Below are positions 7,071 to 16,754 of a stretch of 64,000 nt of DNA, in pieces (position 1 is the first letter of the stretch; the number at the start of each line of letters is the position of its first letter). The stretch is from Pseudoxanthomonas indica (GTDB taxonomy: Bacteria; Pseudomonadota; Gammaproteobacteria; Xanthomonadales; Xanthomonadaceae). The notes beneath the pieces were generated by a model, which saw only the letters and a list, made by a program, of their open reading frames with translations, ran no database searches and was not told the DNA's origin. The position numbers were made by a program, and so were the translations under genes. The stretch is taken from positions 1,899,001-1,963,000 of the forward strand of contig NZ_FUZV01000001.1 of the NCBI RefSeq assembly GCF_900167565.1, written 5' to 3'.

Positions 7071-9884
7071 ATGGACGCTGAACGCTGGAAGCGGCTCTCG
7101 CCGCTGCTCGACGTCCTGCTGGAACTGGATGAGCCGGCGCGCGAACATCGCCTGGAGAGCCTGCGCGCGCAGGACCCCGAGCTGGCGGCCGAGTTGGAGC
7201 AGCTGCTGGCGTTGGAAGAAGAAGACAGCGGCTTCATGCAGGCGCCGTTGCTGGAGAAGCCGGCGCTGGGTCTGCAGCCCGGCACCCTGATTGGACCGTA
7301 TCGCCTGGAGGAACTGCTGGGCGAAGGCGGCATGGGCATGGTCTGGCTGGCCATCCGCGCCGACGGCCTGTACCAGCGACGCGTGGCGCTCAAGCTGCTG
7401 CGCCCGGGCCTGGCCGATCCCAACCTGCGCCTGCGCTTCACCCGCGAGCGCGAAATCCTGGCGCGGCTGGAGCATCCCAACATCGCCCGCCTGCTCGATG
7501 CCGGCGTGGGCCAGGAAGGTGGTCAACCCTACCTGGCGCTGGAGTATGTGGAAGGCACGCCCATCACCGACTACTGCTGGGCCAACAAACTCAGCGTGGA
7601 CGAGACGCTGGCTTTGTTCCTGCAGGTCTGCGAGGCGGTCAGTCATGCCCATGCCAACCTGATCGTCCATCGCGATCTCAAGCCATCCAACATCCTGGTC
7701 TCGGCCAACCGCGAAGCACGCCTGCTCGACTTCGGCATCGCCAAGCTGCTGGACGAGGCCGAACCGGTGCCGGTGCATCCCCGCACGGAAGTGCGCGCCT
7801 TCACCCTGCACTACGCCGCGCCCGAACAGATCCGCGGCGAGCCGGTCACCACCATGACCGACGTCTACTCGCTGGGCGTGGTGATCTACGAACTACTGGC
7901 CGGCACCAAGCCCTACCGCCTGCGCCGGCAAAGCGACGCCGAGTGGGAAGAAGCGATCCTGGCGGTGGATCCGCTCAAGCCTTCGGTCGCCGCGCAACGC
8001 ACCACCGGGGGCGGACGTACGGATTGCCCCAACGCGCGCCGCAACGGGCGGCGGTTGGCCGGTGATCTGGACAACATCGTGCTCAAGGCGCTGGCCAAGG
8101 CGCCGGAGCAGCGCTATCCCTCGGTCGAAGCGCTGGCGCTGGATCTGCGCCGCCACCTGGAAGGCCGGCCGGTGCACGCGCGCCCACAGAGCCTGGGCTA
8201 CCGCGCGCGCAAGTACATCTCGCGGCATCGCTGGGCGCTGACCGCCGGCATCGCCACCACCGCGATCCTGATTGCCGCCCTGGGCGCCAGCCTGTGGCAG
8301 AGCCAGCAAGCGGTGCGCGAAGCCGCGCGCGCACAGGCCATGCAGAACTTCGTCATCGGCTTGTTCGACAACGCCGGTGGCGCGCAGCAGGGCAATGCGT
8401 TCGACGCGCGCGAACTGCTGGTGGCCGGTGAGCGGCGCGGCGAGCGCGAACTCGCGCGGCAGCCGTTGGCGCATGCCGAGTTGCTGGGCGTGATTGCGCG
8501 CCTGCGCATCGGCCTGGGCGACTACCGCGAAGCGCTCAAGTTGCTGGAACGCCAGGACCAGTTGCTGGCCAGCGTGGGTTCCTCACCGCCCGACGGCCTG
8601 CGCCTGGAAGGCACGACCCAGCGTGGCCGCGTGCTGGCGCTGATGGGGCGACCGCGCGACTGCATCGACGCCATGCTGCCGCTGGAATCGCAGATTGGTC
8701 GACTGCAATTGCAGCTGCCGCTGCAGTCGGCGGATTTCCTTTCGCAGGATGGTCGTTGCCGGCGCGCCGTGGCGGATCGGCAGACGGCGCGGCAGATGTT
8801 CCAGCGCTCGCAGTTGATTCGCCGCGGTGTGCGCGATCAGATGGGTGTGGCCGAGTCGCTGGTGGATCAGGCCGGGCTGGAAAGCGACATGGGCAATGCC
8901 GATGGCGCCATCCGTGGACTCAACGCGGCGCTGGTGCACCTGCATCAGTATGGCGGTGAGCGGCATCCGCTCACCATCGATATCGAGCGCAGCATGGCCA
9001 GCCTGTATCGCACGCGCGGCGATTCGCAGACGGCCTTGCTGCACTACGAACGGGCGCTGGAACTGGCCAGCGAAATCCACGGCAACAACCATCCGGCCAC
9101 CCTGGCGGTCCGCCGACAGATGGCGGCGGTGCAGGTGGACCTGGGCCACTTCCGCGAAGCGGCCGCGCAGATGAAGCAGTTGCACGGCATGACCATGGCG
9201 GCGCTGGGTCCTTATCATCGCGAAACGGGCTCGAGCTGGAATTCGATGGGCGTGATTGCCTGGGAATTGGGCGACGGCGAGACCGCCATCACCGATATCA
9301 GCCATGCAGTCTCGATCTGGCGCTACCCCGACAACCGCCAGCAACTGCCCGGTGGCCTGTACAACTATGGCATGGTGCTGCATGACGCCGGCCGCGATGA
9401 TCAGGCGCTGGCTGCGCTGCTGGAAGCGCGCCGCCTGCGGGTGGAGTTGTTCGGCGCCAGCCATGCGCTGGTCGGCGATACCGACCGGCTGATTGGCGAA
9501 GTGCTGGCGGCGCGCGGCCACCAGCAGGAAGCCGACACCTACCTGCAACGCGCCGAGATCCTCACCCGCATCGGCTATGGCGCCGACCATCCGCGCGCCC
9601 TGTTCGCGCAGTTGTCGCTGGCCCGCCAACTGGGGCGCGAGGGCAATGTGGCGCAGGCGCTGCAACGACTGGATGCGTTGGCCGTGCGCAATGGCGAAGG
9701 CAGCGAGATACCCAAGCTGCGCTGGAACGCGCGCGCCTACGCCGCGCAGTTGCGTTGCCAGAACAACCAGCGCGATCGCGGCCAGCGCGAGCTGGACAAC
9801 CTGGTGGCCGAACTGCGCCGCCTGCAACCCGACGGCGGCGTGATTCCGCGCGAGGTCGGTCGAATCCGCGCAGCGTGTATCTAG
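7071..9884 (+). CDS. Membrane Ser/Thr protein kinase with C-terminal TPR-like sensor region
   Basis: 937 residues. The kinase domain covers about residues 78-365 and has its key residues: glycine loop GEGGMG (84-89), VALK with Lys108, HRDLKPSN with His200/Asp202, DFGIAKL with Asp220, and APEQ. This suggests an active enzyme. One membrane segment at about 388-409 (WALTAGIATTAILIAALGASLW) would place the remaining approximately 520 residues in the periplasm. These are helical repeats of TPR type (for example ALLHYERALELASEIHGNNHPATLAVR). The gene is 15 bases after the sigma factor, so the likely circuit is periplasmic signal, then kinase, then phospho-sigma. This resembles PknS/PknT systems, but the sensor region here is TPR-like and the signal is unknown. 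Confidence 0.9.
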   Translation: MDAERWKRLSPLLDVLLELDEPAREHRLESLRAQDPELAAELEQLLALEEEDSGFMQAPLLEKPALGLQPGTLIGPYRLEELLGEGGMGMVWLAIRADGLYQRRVALKLLRPGLADPNLRLRFTREREILARLEHPNIARLLDAGVGQEGGQPYLALEYVEGTPITDYCWANKLSVDETLALFLQVCEAVSHAHANLIVHRDLKPSNILVSANREARLLDFGIAKLLDEAEPVPVHPRTEVRAFTLHYAAPEQIRGEPVTTMTDVYSLGVVIYELLAGTKPYRLRRQSDAEWEEAILAVDPLKPSVAAQRTTGGGRTDCPNARRNGRRLAGDLDNIVLKALAKAPEQRYPSVEALALDLRRHLEGRPVHARPQSLGYRARKYISRHRWALTAGIATTAILIAALGASLWQSQQAVREAARAQAMQNFVIGLFDNAGGAQQGNAFDARELLVAGERRGERELARQPLAHAELLGVIARLRIGLGDYREALKLLERQDQLLASVGSSPPDGLRLEGTTQRGRVLALMGRPRDCIDAMLPLESQIGRLQLQLPLQSADFLSQDGRCRRAVADRQTARQMFQRSQLIRRGVRDQMGVAESLVDQAGLESDMGNADGAIRGLNAALVHLHQYGGERHPLTIDIERSMASLYRTRGDSQTALLHYERALELASEIHGNNHPATLAVRRQMAAVQVDLGHFREAAAQMKQLHGMTMAALGPYHRETGSSWNSMGVIAWELGDGETAITDISHAVSIWRYPDNRQQLPGGLYNYGMVLHDAGRDDQALAALLEARRLRVELFGASHALVGDTDRLIGEVLAARGHQQEADTYLQRAEILTRIGYGADHPRALFAQLSLARQLGREGNVAQALQRLDALAVRNGEGSEIPKLRWNARAYAAQLRCQNNQRDRGQRELDNLVAELRRLQPDGGVIPREVGRIRAACI

Positions 9885-9947
9885 TAGCCAACGGCCGTGC
9901 GCTTCGCGGCCGTGGATGCCGGACCTTCGCCGGATTTTCGGGCGACG

Positions 9948-10568
9948 TTACAGCGGCAGCGGCGCCTGCATCGGTTCGATGCGGCCTTCGCCGCGCGCAA
10001 TCTTCTTGAACTCGGCGCGACTGACCGACACATAGCGCTCGTTGCCGCCAATCTCCACCTGCGGACCGTCCTGCACGGCGCGCCCTTCATCGTCCACGCG
10101 CACGGTCATGGTGGCCTTCTTGCCGGTGTGGCAGATCGTCTTGATCTCGGACATCTCGTCGGCCCAGGCCAGCAGATACTGGCTGCCTTCGAACAGTTCG
10201 CCGCGGAAATCCGTGCGCAGGCCGTAGCACAGCACCGGGATGCGCAGCTCATCCACCACTTCGCTCAATTGCCACACCTGCGCGCGGCTGAGGAACTGGG
10301 CTTCGTCCACCAGCACGCAGTCCAGCTTGCCAAGCTGCTCGATGTCCTGGCGCACCAGCCTATCCAGATCCGCGTCCTGCGCGAAGGCGGTGCCCTCGGC
10401 CTTCAGGCCGATGCGCGAAGCCACCACGCCACTGCCGGCACGGTGGTCCAGGCGCGGGGTCAGGATCAGCACGCGCATGCCGCGCTCGCGGTAGTTGTGC
10501 GCCGATTGCAACAAGGTGGTGGTCTTTCCGGCGTTCATCGCCGAATAGTAGAAATAAAGCTTGGCCAT
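9948..10568 (-). CDS. tdk: Thymidine kinase (TK1-like), zinc ligands largely lost
   Basis: 206 residues. The P-loop MNAGKTT, the VDEAQFL motif and the [22 protein letters not shown] block match E. coli Tdk closely. The enzyme phosphorylates thymidine to dTMP in pyrimidine salvage. In E. coli the lasso domain binds zinc through C-x-C (CFC) and C-x2-H (CRKH). Here the same places read CHT and SRAE, so only one of four ligands remains. The nucleotide-binding motifs are intact, so the enzyme is probably active with a zinc-free lasso. The gene is convergent with the kinase gene. Confidence 0.92.
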   Translation of the reverse strand: MAKLYFYYSAMNAGKTTTLLQSAHNYRERGMRVLILTPRLDHRAGSGVVASRIGLKAEGTAFAQDADLDRLVRQDIEQLGKLDCVLVDEAQFLSRAQVWQLSEVVDELRIPVLCYGLRTDFRGELFEGSQYLLAWADEMSEIKTICHTGKKATMTVRVDDEGRAVQDGPQVEIGGNERYVSVSRAEFKKIARGEGRIEPMQAPLPL

Positions 10569-10657
10569 GCGCCCATTTTACTGTGCCAGGGGGCTTTTCC
10601 ACCGCTTGGCGGCACTCGCCAGCAGGTAGAATATCCGGCCCGAACGCGCCGTCCCGC

Positions 10658-12634
10658 ATGGATTTCCTCAACCCACCCCAACGCGCCGCCTGCCTGCATA
10701 CCCAAGGCCCCCTGCTGGTGCTGGCGGGCGCCGGCAGCGGCAAGACGCGCGTCATCGTGGAGAAGATCGCGCACCTGATCGCGTCGGGCCGGATGCCGGC
10801 CAAGCGCATCGCCGCGATCACCTTCACCAACAAGTCGGCCAAGGAAATGCGCGAGCGCCTGGCCAAGCGCTTGAAGGGTGATGCGGCCGAAGGCCTGACC
10901 ATCTGCACCTTCCATGCGCTGGGCTTGAAGTTCCTGCAGATCGAACATGCGGCCGTGGGCTTGAAGCGCGGCTTTTCGATCTTCGACGCCGACGATGCCG
11001 CCGCGCAGATCAAGGATCTGCTGCCGGGTGTGAAGCCCGACGCGGTCGAGGCGGCCAAGAGCCTGATCTCGCGCGCCAAGAATGCCGGCCTGTCACCGGA
11101 AGAAGCCATGGCCGCGGCGCGCAGCACGCGCGAGCAGGAAGCCGCCGCGCTGTACGCGCGTTACCAGGCACGCTTGACCACGTTCAACGCGGTGGATTTC
11201 GACGACCTGATCCGCCTGCCGGTGCAAATCCTGGAAGGCAATCACGAGATCGCGCTGGCCTGGCGCGAGCGCATCGGCTACCTGCTGGTGGACGAGTGCC
11301 AGGACACCAACGACGCCCAGTACCGCCTGCTCAAGGTGCTGGCCGGGCCGCGTGGCGATTTCACCTGCGTGGGCGACGACGATCAAAGCATCTATGCCTG
11401 GCGTGGCGCCAACCCGGACAACCTGCTGCAGATGGCGCAGGACTATCCCAAGCTGGAAATCATCAAGCTGGAGCAGAACTACCGCTGCAGCAATCGCGTG
11501 CTGCGTGCGGCCAATGCGCTGATCGCCAACAACCCGCACGAACATCTCAAGAAACTCTGGAGCGATCAGCCCGACGGCGATCGCATCCGCATCTGGGAAT
11601 GCCGCGACAACGAGCATGAGGCGGAGAAAGTCGCCGCCGAGATCTCCTTCCTGCATACCGGCAAGCAGGCGCCGTGGAGCGATTTCTGCATCCTGTTCCG
11701 TGGCAATCACCAGTCGCGCGCGCTGGAAAAGGCGCTGCAGCTGTTGCGCGTGCCTTATCATCTGACCGGCGGCACCGCCTTCCTGGAACGCCAGGAAGTG
11801 AAGGACGCCCTGTCGTGGCTGCGACTGGTCGCCAACCCGGACGACGACACCGCGTTCCTGCGCGCGGTGCAGTCGCCCAAGCGCGAAGTGGGCGCCACCT
11901 CGCTGGCCAAGCTGGCCGAGATGGCGCAGCACATGGGCGTGCCGATGTCGCGCGCGGCCGAATCGATGGGCGTGCTCAAGGCCTTGCCGGCACGCGCCGC
12001 CAACGGACTCAGTGCGTTTACCGATGTCGTCCGCGATCTTCGCGATCAGACCAAGCTGCTGTCGGCCAAGGATCTGTTGTTGCGCTTGAACGAGCGTTCG
12101 GGCCTGTTGGCCGATCTCCGCTCACAGTGCAAGGACGAAGCCGGCTTCCAGCGACGCAAGGCCAACCTGGACGAACTGGCGGACTGGTTCGATGGTGGCC
12201 CGCGTGGTGGCAATGTCGGCGATCTGGCCGCGCAGCTGGCGCTGCTGTCGCGCAACGACAAGGATGACGGCGGCAACCAGGTGCGGCTGATGAGCCTGCA
12301 CGCGGCCAAGGGGCTGGAGTTCCGCTATGTCTTCATCGTCGGTTGCGAAGACGGCACCCTGCCGCACGAGATCAGCGTGGAGGAAGGCAACCTGGCCGAA
12401 GAACGCCGGCTGATGTACGTCGGCATCACCCGCGCCAAGCAGGCGCTGTGGTTGAGCTACAGCCGCGAGACGCGGCGCTTCCGCGAAAAGGTGCGGCTGA
12501 TGCCGAGCCGTTTTCTCGATGAGTTGCCGGCCAGCGAGTTGCAACGCGACGGCGCCGATCCGGTGGCCGATGCCGAGCGCAAGAAGGAGCGGGCCAGCGC
12601 CGGCCTGGCCGCGATCCAGGCGATGTTCGACTGA
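10658..12634 (+). CDS. rep: ATP-dependent DNA helicase Rep
   Basis: 658 residues from the ATG at 10658. This is a superfamily 1A helicase. Motif I is GAGSGKT, motif Ia is ITFTNKSAKEM, motif II is VDECQD, motif III is DDDQSIYAWRGA, motif V/VI region is SLHAAKGLEF and VGITRAK. Length and motif spacing fit Rep rather than UvrD. It unwinds DNA 3'-5' and clears protein roadblocks at replication forks. It starts 89 bases from the divergent tdk start. Confidence 0.94.
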   Translation: MDFLNPPQRAACLHTQGPLLVLAGAGSGKTRVIVEKIAHLIASGRMPAKRIAAITFTNKSAKEMRERLAKRLKGDAAEGLTICTFHALGLKFLQIEHAAVGLKRGFSIFDADDAAAQIKDLLPGVKPDAVEAAKSLISRAKNAGLSPEEAMAAARSTREQEAAALYARYQARLTTFNAVDFDDLIRLPVQILEGNHEIALAWRERIGYLLVDECQDTNDAQYRLLKVLAGPRGDFTCVGDDDQSIYAWRGANPDNLLQMAQDYPKLEIIKLEQNYRCSNRVLRAANALIANNPHEHLKKLWSDQPDGDRIRIWECRDNEHEAEKVAAEISFLHTGKQAPWSDFCILFRGNHQSRALEKALQLLRVPYHLTGGTAFLERQEVKDALSWLRLVANPDDDTAFLRAVQSPKREVGATSLAKLAEMAQHMGVPMSRAAESMGVLKALPARAANGLSAFTDVVRDLRDQTKLLSAKDLLLRLNERSGLLADLRSQCKDEAGFQRRKANLDELADWFDGGPRGGNVGDLAAQLALLSRNDKDDGGNQVRLMSLHAAKGLEFRYVFIVGCEDGTLPHEISVEEGNLAEERRLMYVGITRAKQALWLSYSRETRRFREKVRLMPSRFLDELPASELQRDGADPVADAERKKERASAGLAAIQAMFD

Positions 12635-12692
12635 CGCTGTTCAAGCGGCAGCGTCCTGATAGGCTGGCGCCAGTCCACCGGATGCTGCCTCG

Positions 12693-13067
12693 ATGACCCG
12701 ATCCAGTCCCGTTTGGTTGCCCATCGGTTTTGCCATCGCCGTGATCGGCGTGGGTTTCAAGTTCTGGCAGTTGCCGGCTGAAGTCGCCACCCTGCCGCAG
12801 GCCCTGTACGGGCCGGGCTTGGCGGCGGTGGCCGTGGTCGCGTTGCTGCTGCGCGCGCTGGGAACAGGCCGCTTCCTGAAGATCTGGCTGGTGATTGCCT
12901 TGAGCGTGCCGCTGGCCGTGGCGATTCGCTGGCTGCTGGGTGCACCGGCGGCGGATGCGTTTGGCATTGCGGTGACCGTGGGCCTGATACTCGGCCTGGC
13001 GGCGTCGTTCGTGGGCACGGCCATCGGCAGCCTGCTGTTGCTGCGCAGCAGCCGTCGCCCCGACTGA
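12693..13067 (+). CDS. Small membrane protein of unknown function
   Basis: 124 residues with about four hydrophobic segments (VWLPIGFAIAVIGVGF, YGPGLAAVAVVALLL, FLKIWLVIALSVPLAVAI, FGIAVTVGLILGLAASFVGTAIGSLLLL). No recognised domain or conserved polar motif is visible. It sits 58 bases after rep in the same direction and is convergent with yceH: its stop codon ends directly against the yceH stop. I do not recognise the family; it is called from open frame, composition and context. Confidence 0.65.
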   Translation: MTRSSPVWLPIGFAIAVIGVGFKFWQLPAEVATLPQALYGPGLAAVAVVALLLRALGTGRFLKIWLVIALSVPLAVAIRWLLGAPAADAFGIAVTVGLILGLAASFVGTAIGSLLLLRSSRRPD

Positions 13068-13742
13068 TCAGCCGCCCAGCGAGCCGCGCAGTTCGGCCAG
13101 CTGCGCGCGCAGCTCGGCCACGTCGCTTTCCAGCTGCTGCACCCGTGCCGCCAGTTCCGTGGCTTCGACGCCGCCGTCCGTCGCCGTCGCGGCAGACGTG
13201 CGCGCGCTGATTGCGGCCACGTCCACCGGCCCGCAGAGCAGGTGCATGTAGCGATCCTCGCGCTGGCCCGGGCCGCGTGGAATCTGCACCAGCAGATCGC
13301 GCGCCGCCAGGCGCTCCAGCTGGTGGCGGAGGTCCTCGGCATCGGCGAAGCGATGCAGGCGATCACTGCGCGCCAGCAGCTCATGCACGGTCTGCGGGCC
13401 ACGCAGCAACAGCAGGCCCAGCAGCACCACTTGCTGCCTGGGCACGTTGAAATGACTGGCGGCGCGATGCTCGTAGCGCTCGGCGCGCGAGGAGAACACC
13501 TGCCGGGCCAGACCCTTCTGCTCGAGCTGGCGCAGGCCATGATTGACGGCGCCGGGATCCAGGTTCATCACCGGCTCGCGCGCGGATTTCTGGTTGGCCG
13601 CCGACTGCGCCGCATTGACCGTCAGCGGATACGTATCGGGGGTGGTGGCTTCCTTCTCGATCAGGCAGCCGAGCAGGCGGGCTTCGGCTTCGCTCAATCG
13701 GGGCGTGGATTCGGGGGTGCTGGTTTCATCGTGCTCTTTCAT
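13068..13742 (-). CDS. yceH: YceH-family protein (DUF480)
   Basis: 224 residues from the ATG at 13742. The conserved start of the family is seen as [20 protein letters not shown] and [17 protein letters not shown], then two winged-helix-like segments ([18 protein letters not shown] and [19 protein letters not shown]). The C terminus is a coiled coil ([19 protein letters not shown]). Proteins of this family are widespread in gammaproteobacteria. The fold suggests nucleic-acid binding, but the function is not established. Confidence 0.88.
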   Translation of the reverse strand: MKEHDETSTPESTPRLSEAEARLLGCLIEKEATTPDTYPLTVNAAQSAANQKSAREPVMNLDPGAVNHGLRQLEQKGLARQVFSSRAERYEHRAASHFNVPRQQVVLLGLLLLRGPQTVHELLARSDRLHRFADAEDLRHQLERLAARDLLVQIPRGPGQREDRYMHLLCGPVDVAAISARTSAATATDGGVEATELAARVQQLESDVAELRAQLAELRGSLGG

Positions 13743-13855
13743 GCGTACAGCATAGCGCCGCGCCGACGGTGGCCGGCCCGATCGATGGCCGTCCGCTGGA
13801 CTCCGCAAAAACCAGACTCGGCTAAAATCGGCGCGCTTACGACACCGGACTCCCC

Positions 13856-14767
13856 ATGCGCCCCTCCCTGCTTGCGGCCAGCCTGTTGGCCTCCCTCTGC
13901 ACCCTGGCCGCCTGCAAGCGGACCGAACCAGCCGCGACCGCTGCTCCTGCAGCGCCCGCCGCTGCCGCAACGCCCGCTGCTGCCCCCGCAGCGACCGGCC
14001 ACGACAATCTCAACGCCGTGGCCTGGGTGCAGACCTCGGTGGAATACCGCGCACTGGCCGAGCAAAGTTATCGCGCCGCGGCCGATCACCTGGATATCGC
14101 GCTGAAGGAAAAGCACTGGGACGCGCTGGTGCCGTCCGAGCGCGCCAACGCGGCTACCGGCCTGAAGCCGGCGGTGGTGATGGACGTGGATGAGACCGTG
14201 CTGGACAACTCGCCCTACCAGGCGCGCCTGGTCCGCGACGGCAAGCAGTACGACGACATCAGCTGGGACCAGTGGGTCGCCGAGAAAAAAGCCAAGGCCG
14301 TTCCCGGCGTGGTCGATTTCGCGAAGGCCGCGGCGGCCAAAGGCGTGACCGTGCTGTACATCTCCAACCGTGCCGTGCACCTGAAGGAAGCCACCCTGGC
14401 CAACCTGCGCGCCGTGGGCATGCCGGTGGCCGACGACAGCGTGTTCCTGGGTCTGGGTACGGTGCTGCCGGGCTGCGAGCAGAATGGCTCGGAGAAGAAT
14501 TGCCGGCGCCGCCTGGCCGGCGAGAAGTACCGCGTGCTGATGCAGTTCGGTGATCAGATCGGCGACTTCGTGCAGGTGGAGGTCAACACCCGCGAAGGTC
14601 GCGACCAGCTGTATGACGAATACGAAGACTGGTTTGGCGAGCGCTGGTGGATGCTGCCCAACCCCACCTATGGTTCCTGGGAGCCGGCGCTGTTCAACAA
14701 CGACTGGCAGCAATCCGAGGCCGCGCGCCACCAGGCCAAGCGCGATGCACTGGACGTGGCGCCATGA
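13856..14767 (+). CDS. Lipoprotein e(P4)-family acid phosphatase / 5'-nucleotidase
   Basis: 303 residues. A lipoprotein signal peptide ends LAAC with Cys20 as the lipidation site; an Ala/Pro-rich tether follows. The HAD-type nucleophile motif is DVDETVLDN, and VLYISNR and [10 protein letters not shown] supply later class C acid phosphatase motifs. In Haemophilus, e(P4) dephosphorylates nicotinamide mononucleotide and other nucleotides at the outer membrane so the nucleoside can be taken up. The stop overlaps the pyrF start (ATGA), so the two genes are translationally coupled. That coupling joins nucleotide scavenging to pyrimidine synthesis. Confidence 0.9.
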   Translation: MRPSLLAASLLASLCTLAACKRTEPAATAAPAAPAAAATPAAAPAATGHDNLNAVAWVQTSVEYRALAEQSYRAAADHLDIALKEKHWDALVPSERANAATGLKPAVVMDVDETVLDNSPYQARLVRDGKQYDDISWDQWVAEKKAKAVPGVVDFAKAAAAKGVTVLYISNRAVHLKEATLANLRAVGMPVADDSVFLGLGTVLPGCEQNGSEKNCRRRLAGEKYRVLMQFGDQIGDFVQVEVNTREGRDQLYDEYEDWFGERWWMLPNPTYGSWEPALFNNDWQQSEAARHQAKRDALDVAP

Positions 14768-15486
14768 GCGCGCGCGCGCCGCTGGCGCTGGGGCCGCGCG
14801 AGCGCCTGATCGTCGCGCTGGACGAATCCACCGGTGACGAAGCGCTGGCCTGGGTCGATCGGCTCGGCGATGCGGTGCAGTTCTACAAGATCGGCATGGA
14901 ATTGCTCGCCAGCGGCGAGTACTTCCGCGTGCTGGACGAATTGGCCCGGCGCGACAAGCGGGTGTTCGTGGACCTGAAGTTCTTCGACATCCCCGCCACC
15001 ATCGCCGGGGTCGTGCGTGGCCTGTCCCGCTGGCCGGTGAGCTATTGCACGATTCATGGCTGGCACGCCGGCATGATGGAAGCGGCCGCCGCCGCGCGCG
15101 AAGGCGACATGCGCCTGCTGGCGGTGACGGTGCTGACGTCCATGGACGGCAAGGATCTCCATTCCATGGGCATCAACGGCGAACCGGCCGACATCGTCGT
15201 GCAACGTGCGCTTGCGGCCCAGGCAGCCGGCATCGACGGCGTGATTGCCTCGGGCCAGGAAGCGGCCGGCATTCGCGCGGCCACGGGCGCGGGCTTTGAC
15301 ATCGTCTGCCCCGGCATCCGCCCGGGCGGGCCGGTCGGGGACGACCAGAAGCGTACTGTCGGCGTGGCCGAGGCCTTTGCCCATGGCGCCACGGCCATCG
15401 TGGTGGGTCGTCCCATCCGCCAGGCCGCCGATCCGCGCGCCGCGGCCGAGGCCATGCAGGCCGAAATCGCGCAGGCTCTGATATAA
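14764..15486 (+). CDS. pyrF: Orotidine 5'-phosphate decarboxylase
   Basis: 240 residues. The ATG at 14764 overlaps the phosphatase stop by four bases. The catalytic block is [15 protein letters not shown], corresponding to the DxKxxD motif with one deviation (FFDIPAT where LHDIPNT is common). Phosphate-binding motifs CPGIRPGG and [13 protein letters not shown] are present. It converts OMP to UMP, the last step of de novo pyrimidine synthesis. Confidence 0.94.
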   Translation: MSARAPLALGPRERLIVALDESTGDEALAWVDRLGDAVQFYKIGMELLASGEYFRVLDELARRDKRVFVDLKFFDIPATIAGVVRGLSRWPVSYCTIHGWHAGMMEAAAAAREGDMRLLAVTVLTSMDGKDLHSMGINGEPADIVVQRALAAQAAGIDGVIASGQEAAGIRAATGAGFDIVCPGIRPGGPVGDDQKRTVGVAEAFAHGATAIVVGRPIRQAADPRAAAEAMQAEIAQALI

Positions 15487-15499
15487 ATCAATAGCTTGA

Positions 15500-15528
15500 T
15501 TGGCGTATTGTCAGGTATTGCTTTAAAT
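15500..15528 (+). promoter_or_regulatory. Candidate promoter of the small RNA
   Basis: TTGGCG (15500-15505) and TTAAAT (15523-15528) are separated by 17 bases, a good sigma-70 arrangement inside an unusually AT-rich patch just after pyrF. It would start transcription near 15535. Confidence 0.45.
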
Positions 15529-15534
15529 ATGCGC

Positions 15535-15646
15535 GCCCGGTAGGCTTGCCGCATCCGGTCTCGGCCGGAGCTGTGCCACAACACTTAGTCCTCCGGCCTC
15601 GGCCGGTTTCAGGAGCCGCCGCTGAACCCAGCGCGGCTCTTTTTTT
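15535..15646 (+). ncRNA. Candidate small RNA with twin CCGG hairpins and intrinsic terminator
   Basis: No protein frame fits here. Two near-identical hairpins are seen: TCCGG-loop-CCGGA at 15554-15569 (loop TCTCGG) and CCGG-loop-CCGG at 15593-15606 (loop CCTCGG). A strong terminator follows: GAGCCG (15613-15618) pairs with CGGCTC (15634-15639), CGCT (15620-15623) with AGCG (15630-15633), loop GAACCC, then seven Ts (15640-15646). A promoter-like sequence at 15500-15528 would give an RNA of about 110 nt. It could instead be the pyrF 3' UTR and terminator. I do not recognise a known RNA family. Confidence 0.5.
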
Positions 15647-15719
15647 ATTCGCGCCGCCCTTGCTCCGTCACCGGAACTGCCGCCAAGATGCCGTTCGACT
15701 GGGGGAGTCAGCTGCCACC

Positions 15720-16640
15720 ATGCCATTCCGACGACACGCTTCGCCGCTGGTCCTGTTGCTGTGCCTGCTGTGCGCGCTGCTGGCCGCTTGCAAGCCGCAG
15801 CCGCAGGAACTGGCCGGTGCCACCAGTGAGCCGGCCGCCGCCGTACGCGATCTGATCGGCTACCTGCAGCGCGACGACCTGGCGGGATTCGCCCGGGCCG
15901 CCGTGCCGGCCGAGGACTATGCCGCGCTGGAAACAGCATGGCGCGAAGACCGCAGCCGCTGGCCGCTGACCGAACTGCCGCTGGAAGATCGGCTGGTGCC
16001 GATGCTGGCCGCGTTGTCCGCGCCCAATGCCGAGGCCAACCTGCAGCGCAGCTTCGAGCGCCAGTTCGCCCGCCAGGATGCCGATCTGCGCGACGCGGCC
16101 CGATCGCTGGGCCTGTTCGGCGTGCAGTACGTCAAGAACGAAGGTCAGTACACGCCCGAACAGCGTCTGCACTACACCCAGGTGATCAACGCCCTTAGCG
16201 AATGGGGACAGGATGCACCGCTCGGCGATCCGGCGCTGGCACGCAACACCGTTCGCAGCCTGGCCGCCGCCGCCCGCACCGCCGGCATCGACAGCGAGCA
16301 GGCGCTGCGCGAGGCCGGCATGGAGGGCAGCCTGCGCAAACTGTCGCCATTCTTTGCCGCCGCCAAGGCCGGCTTTGCCCGCTACGGCCTGCCGCTGGAG
16401 GCGAGCCTGACCGGATTGCGCACGGGTTTGGTCCAGCAACAAGGCGACCATGCCACCGTGCGCATCCACTACCCGCTGGGCGAACGCGAGATCGACAGCC
16501 AGGTGAAGCTGGAACGGCGCGGTGGCCGCTGGTACTTCAGCGACTACCTGGCCGAAGCAGCGCGCGCCCGTGCCGGCGCGGCCGCGACGCCGGCCAGCGA
16601 GCAGGCGCCGGTCGCGCCCACACCGGAAGAAATCGACTGA
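15720..16640 (+). CDS. Lipoprotein of unknown function
   Basis: 306 residues from the ATG at 15720. The signal peptide ends LLAAC with Cys24 as probable lipidation site. The mature part is mostly helical, then a short beta-rich segment near 240-280 (HATVRIHYPLG, SQVKLERRGGRWYFSDY) that resembles the end of NTF2-like/DUF domains. The C terminus is an Ala/Pro-rich tail. I do not recognise the family. It lies downstream of the candidate small RNA terminator, so it probably has its own promoter. Confidence 0.7.
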   Translation: MPFRRHASPLVLLLCLLCALLAACKPQPQELAGATSEPAAAVRDLIGYLQRDDLAGFARAAVPAEDYAALETAWREDRSRWPLTELPLEDRLVPMLAALSAPNAEANLQRSFERQFARQDADLRDAARSLGLFGVQYVKNEGQYTPEQRLHYTQVINALSEWGQDAPLGDPALARNTVRSLAAAARTAGIDSEQALREAGMEGSLRKLSPFFAAAKAGFARYGLPLEASLTGLRTGLVQQQGDHATVRIHYPLGEREIDSQVKLERRGGRWYFSDYLAEAARARAGAAATPASEQAPVAPTPEEID

Positions 16641-16754
16641 GCCGAGCAACGGCGGTCAACGAGCAGGCTTCAGCGTTCAATCTGCGGCCTCGCGACCGTT
16701 GCCGTGGCCTCGCGCCCGCTCGCGCTTTTCAGCGTCACAGCCCTCTAGGCCATA

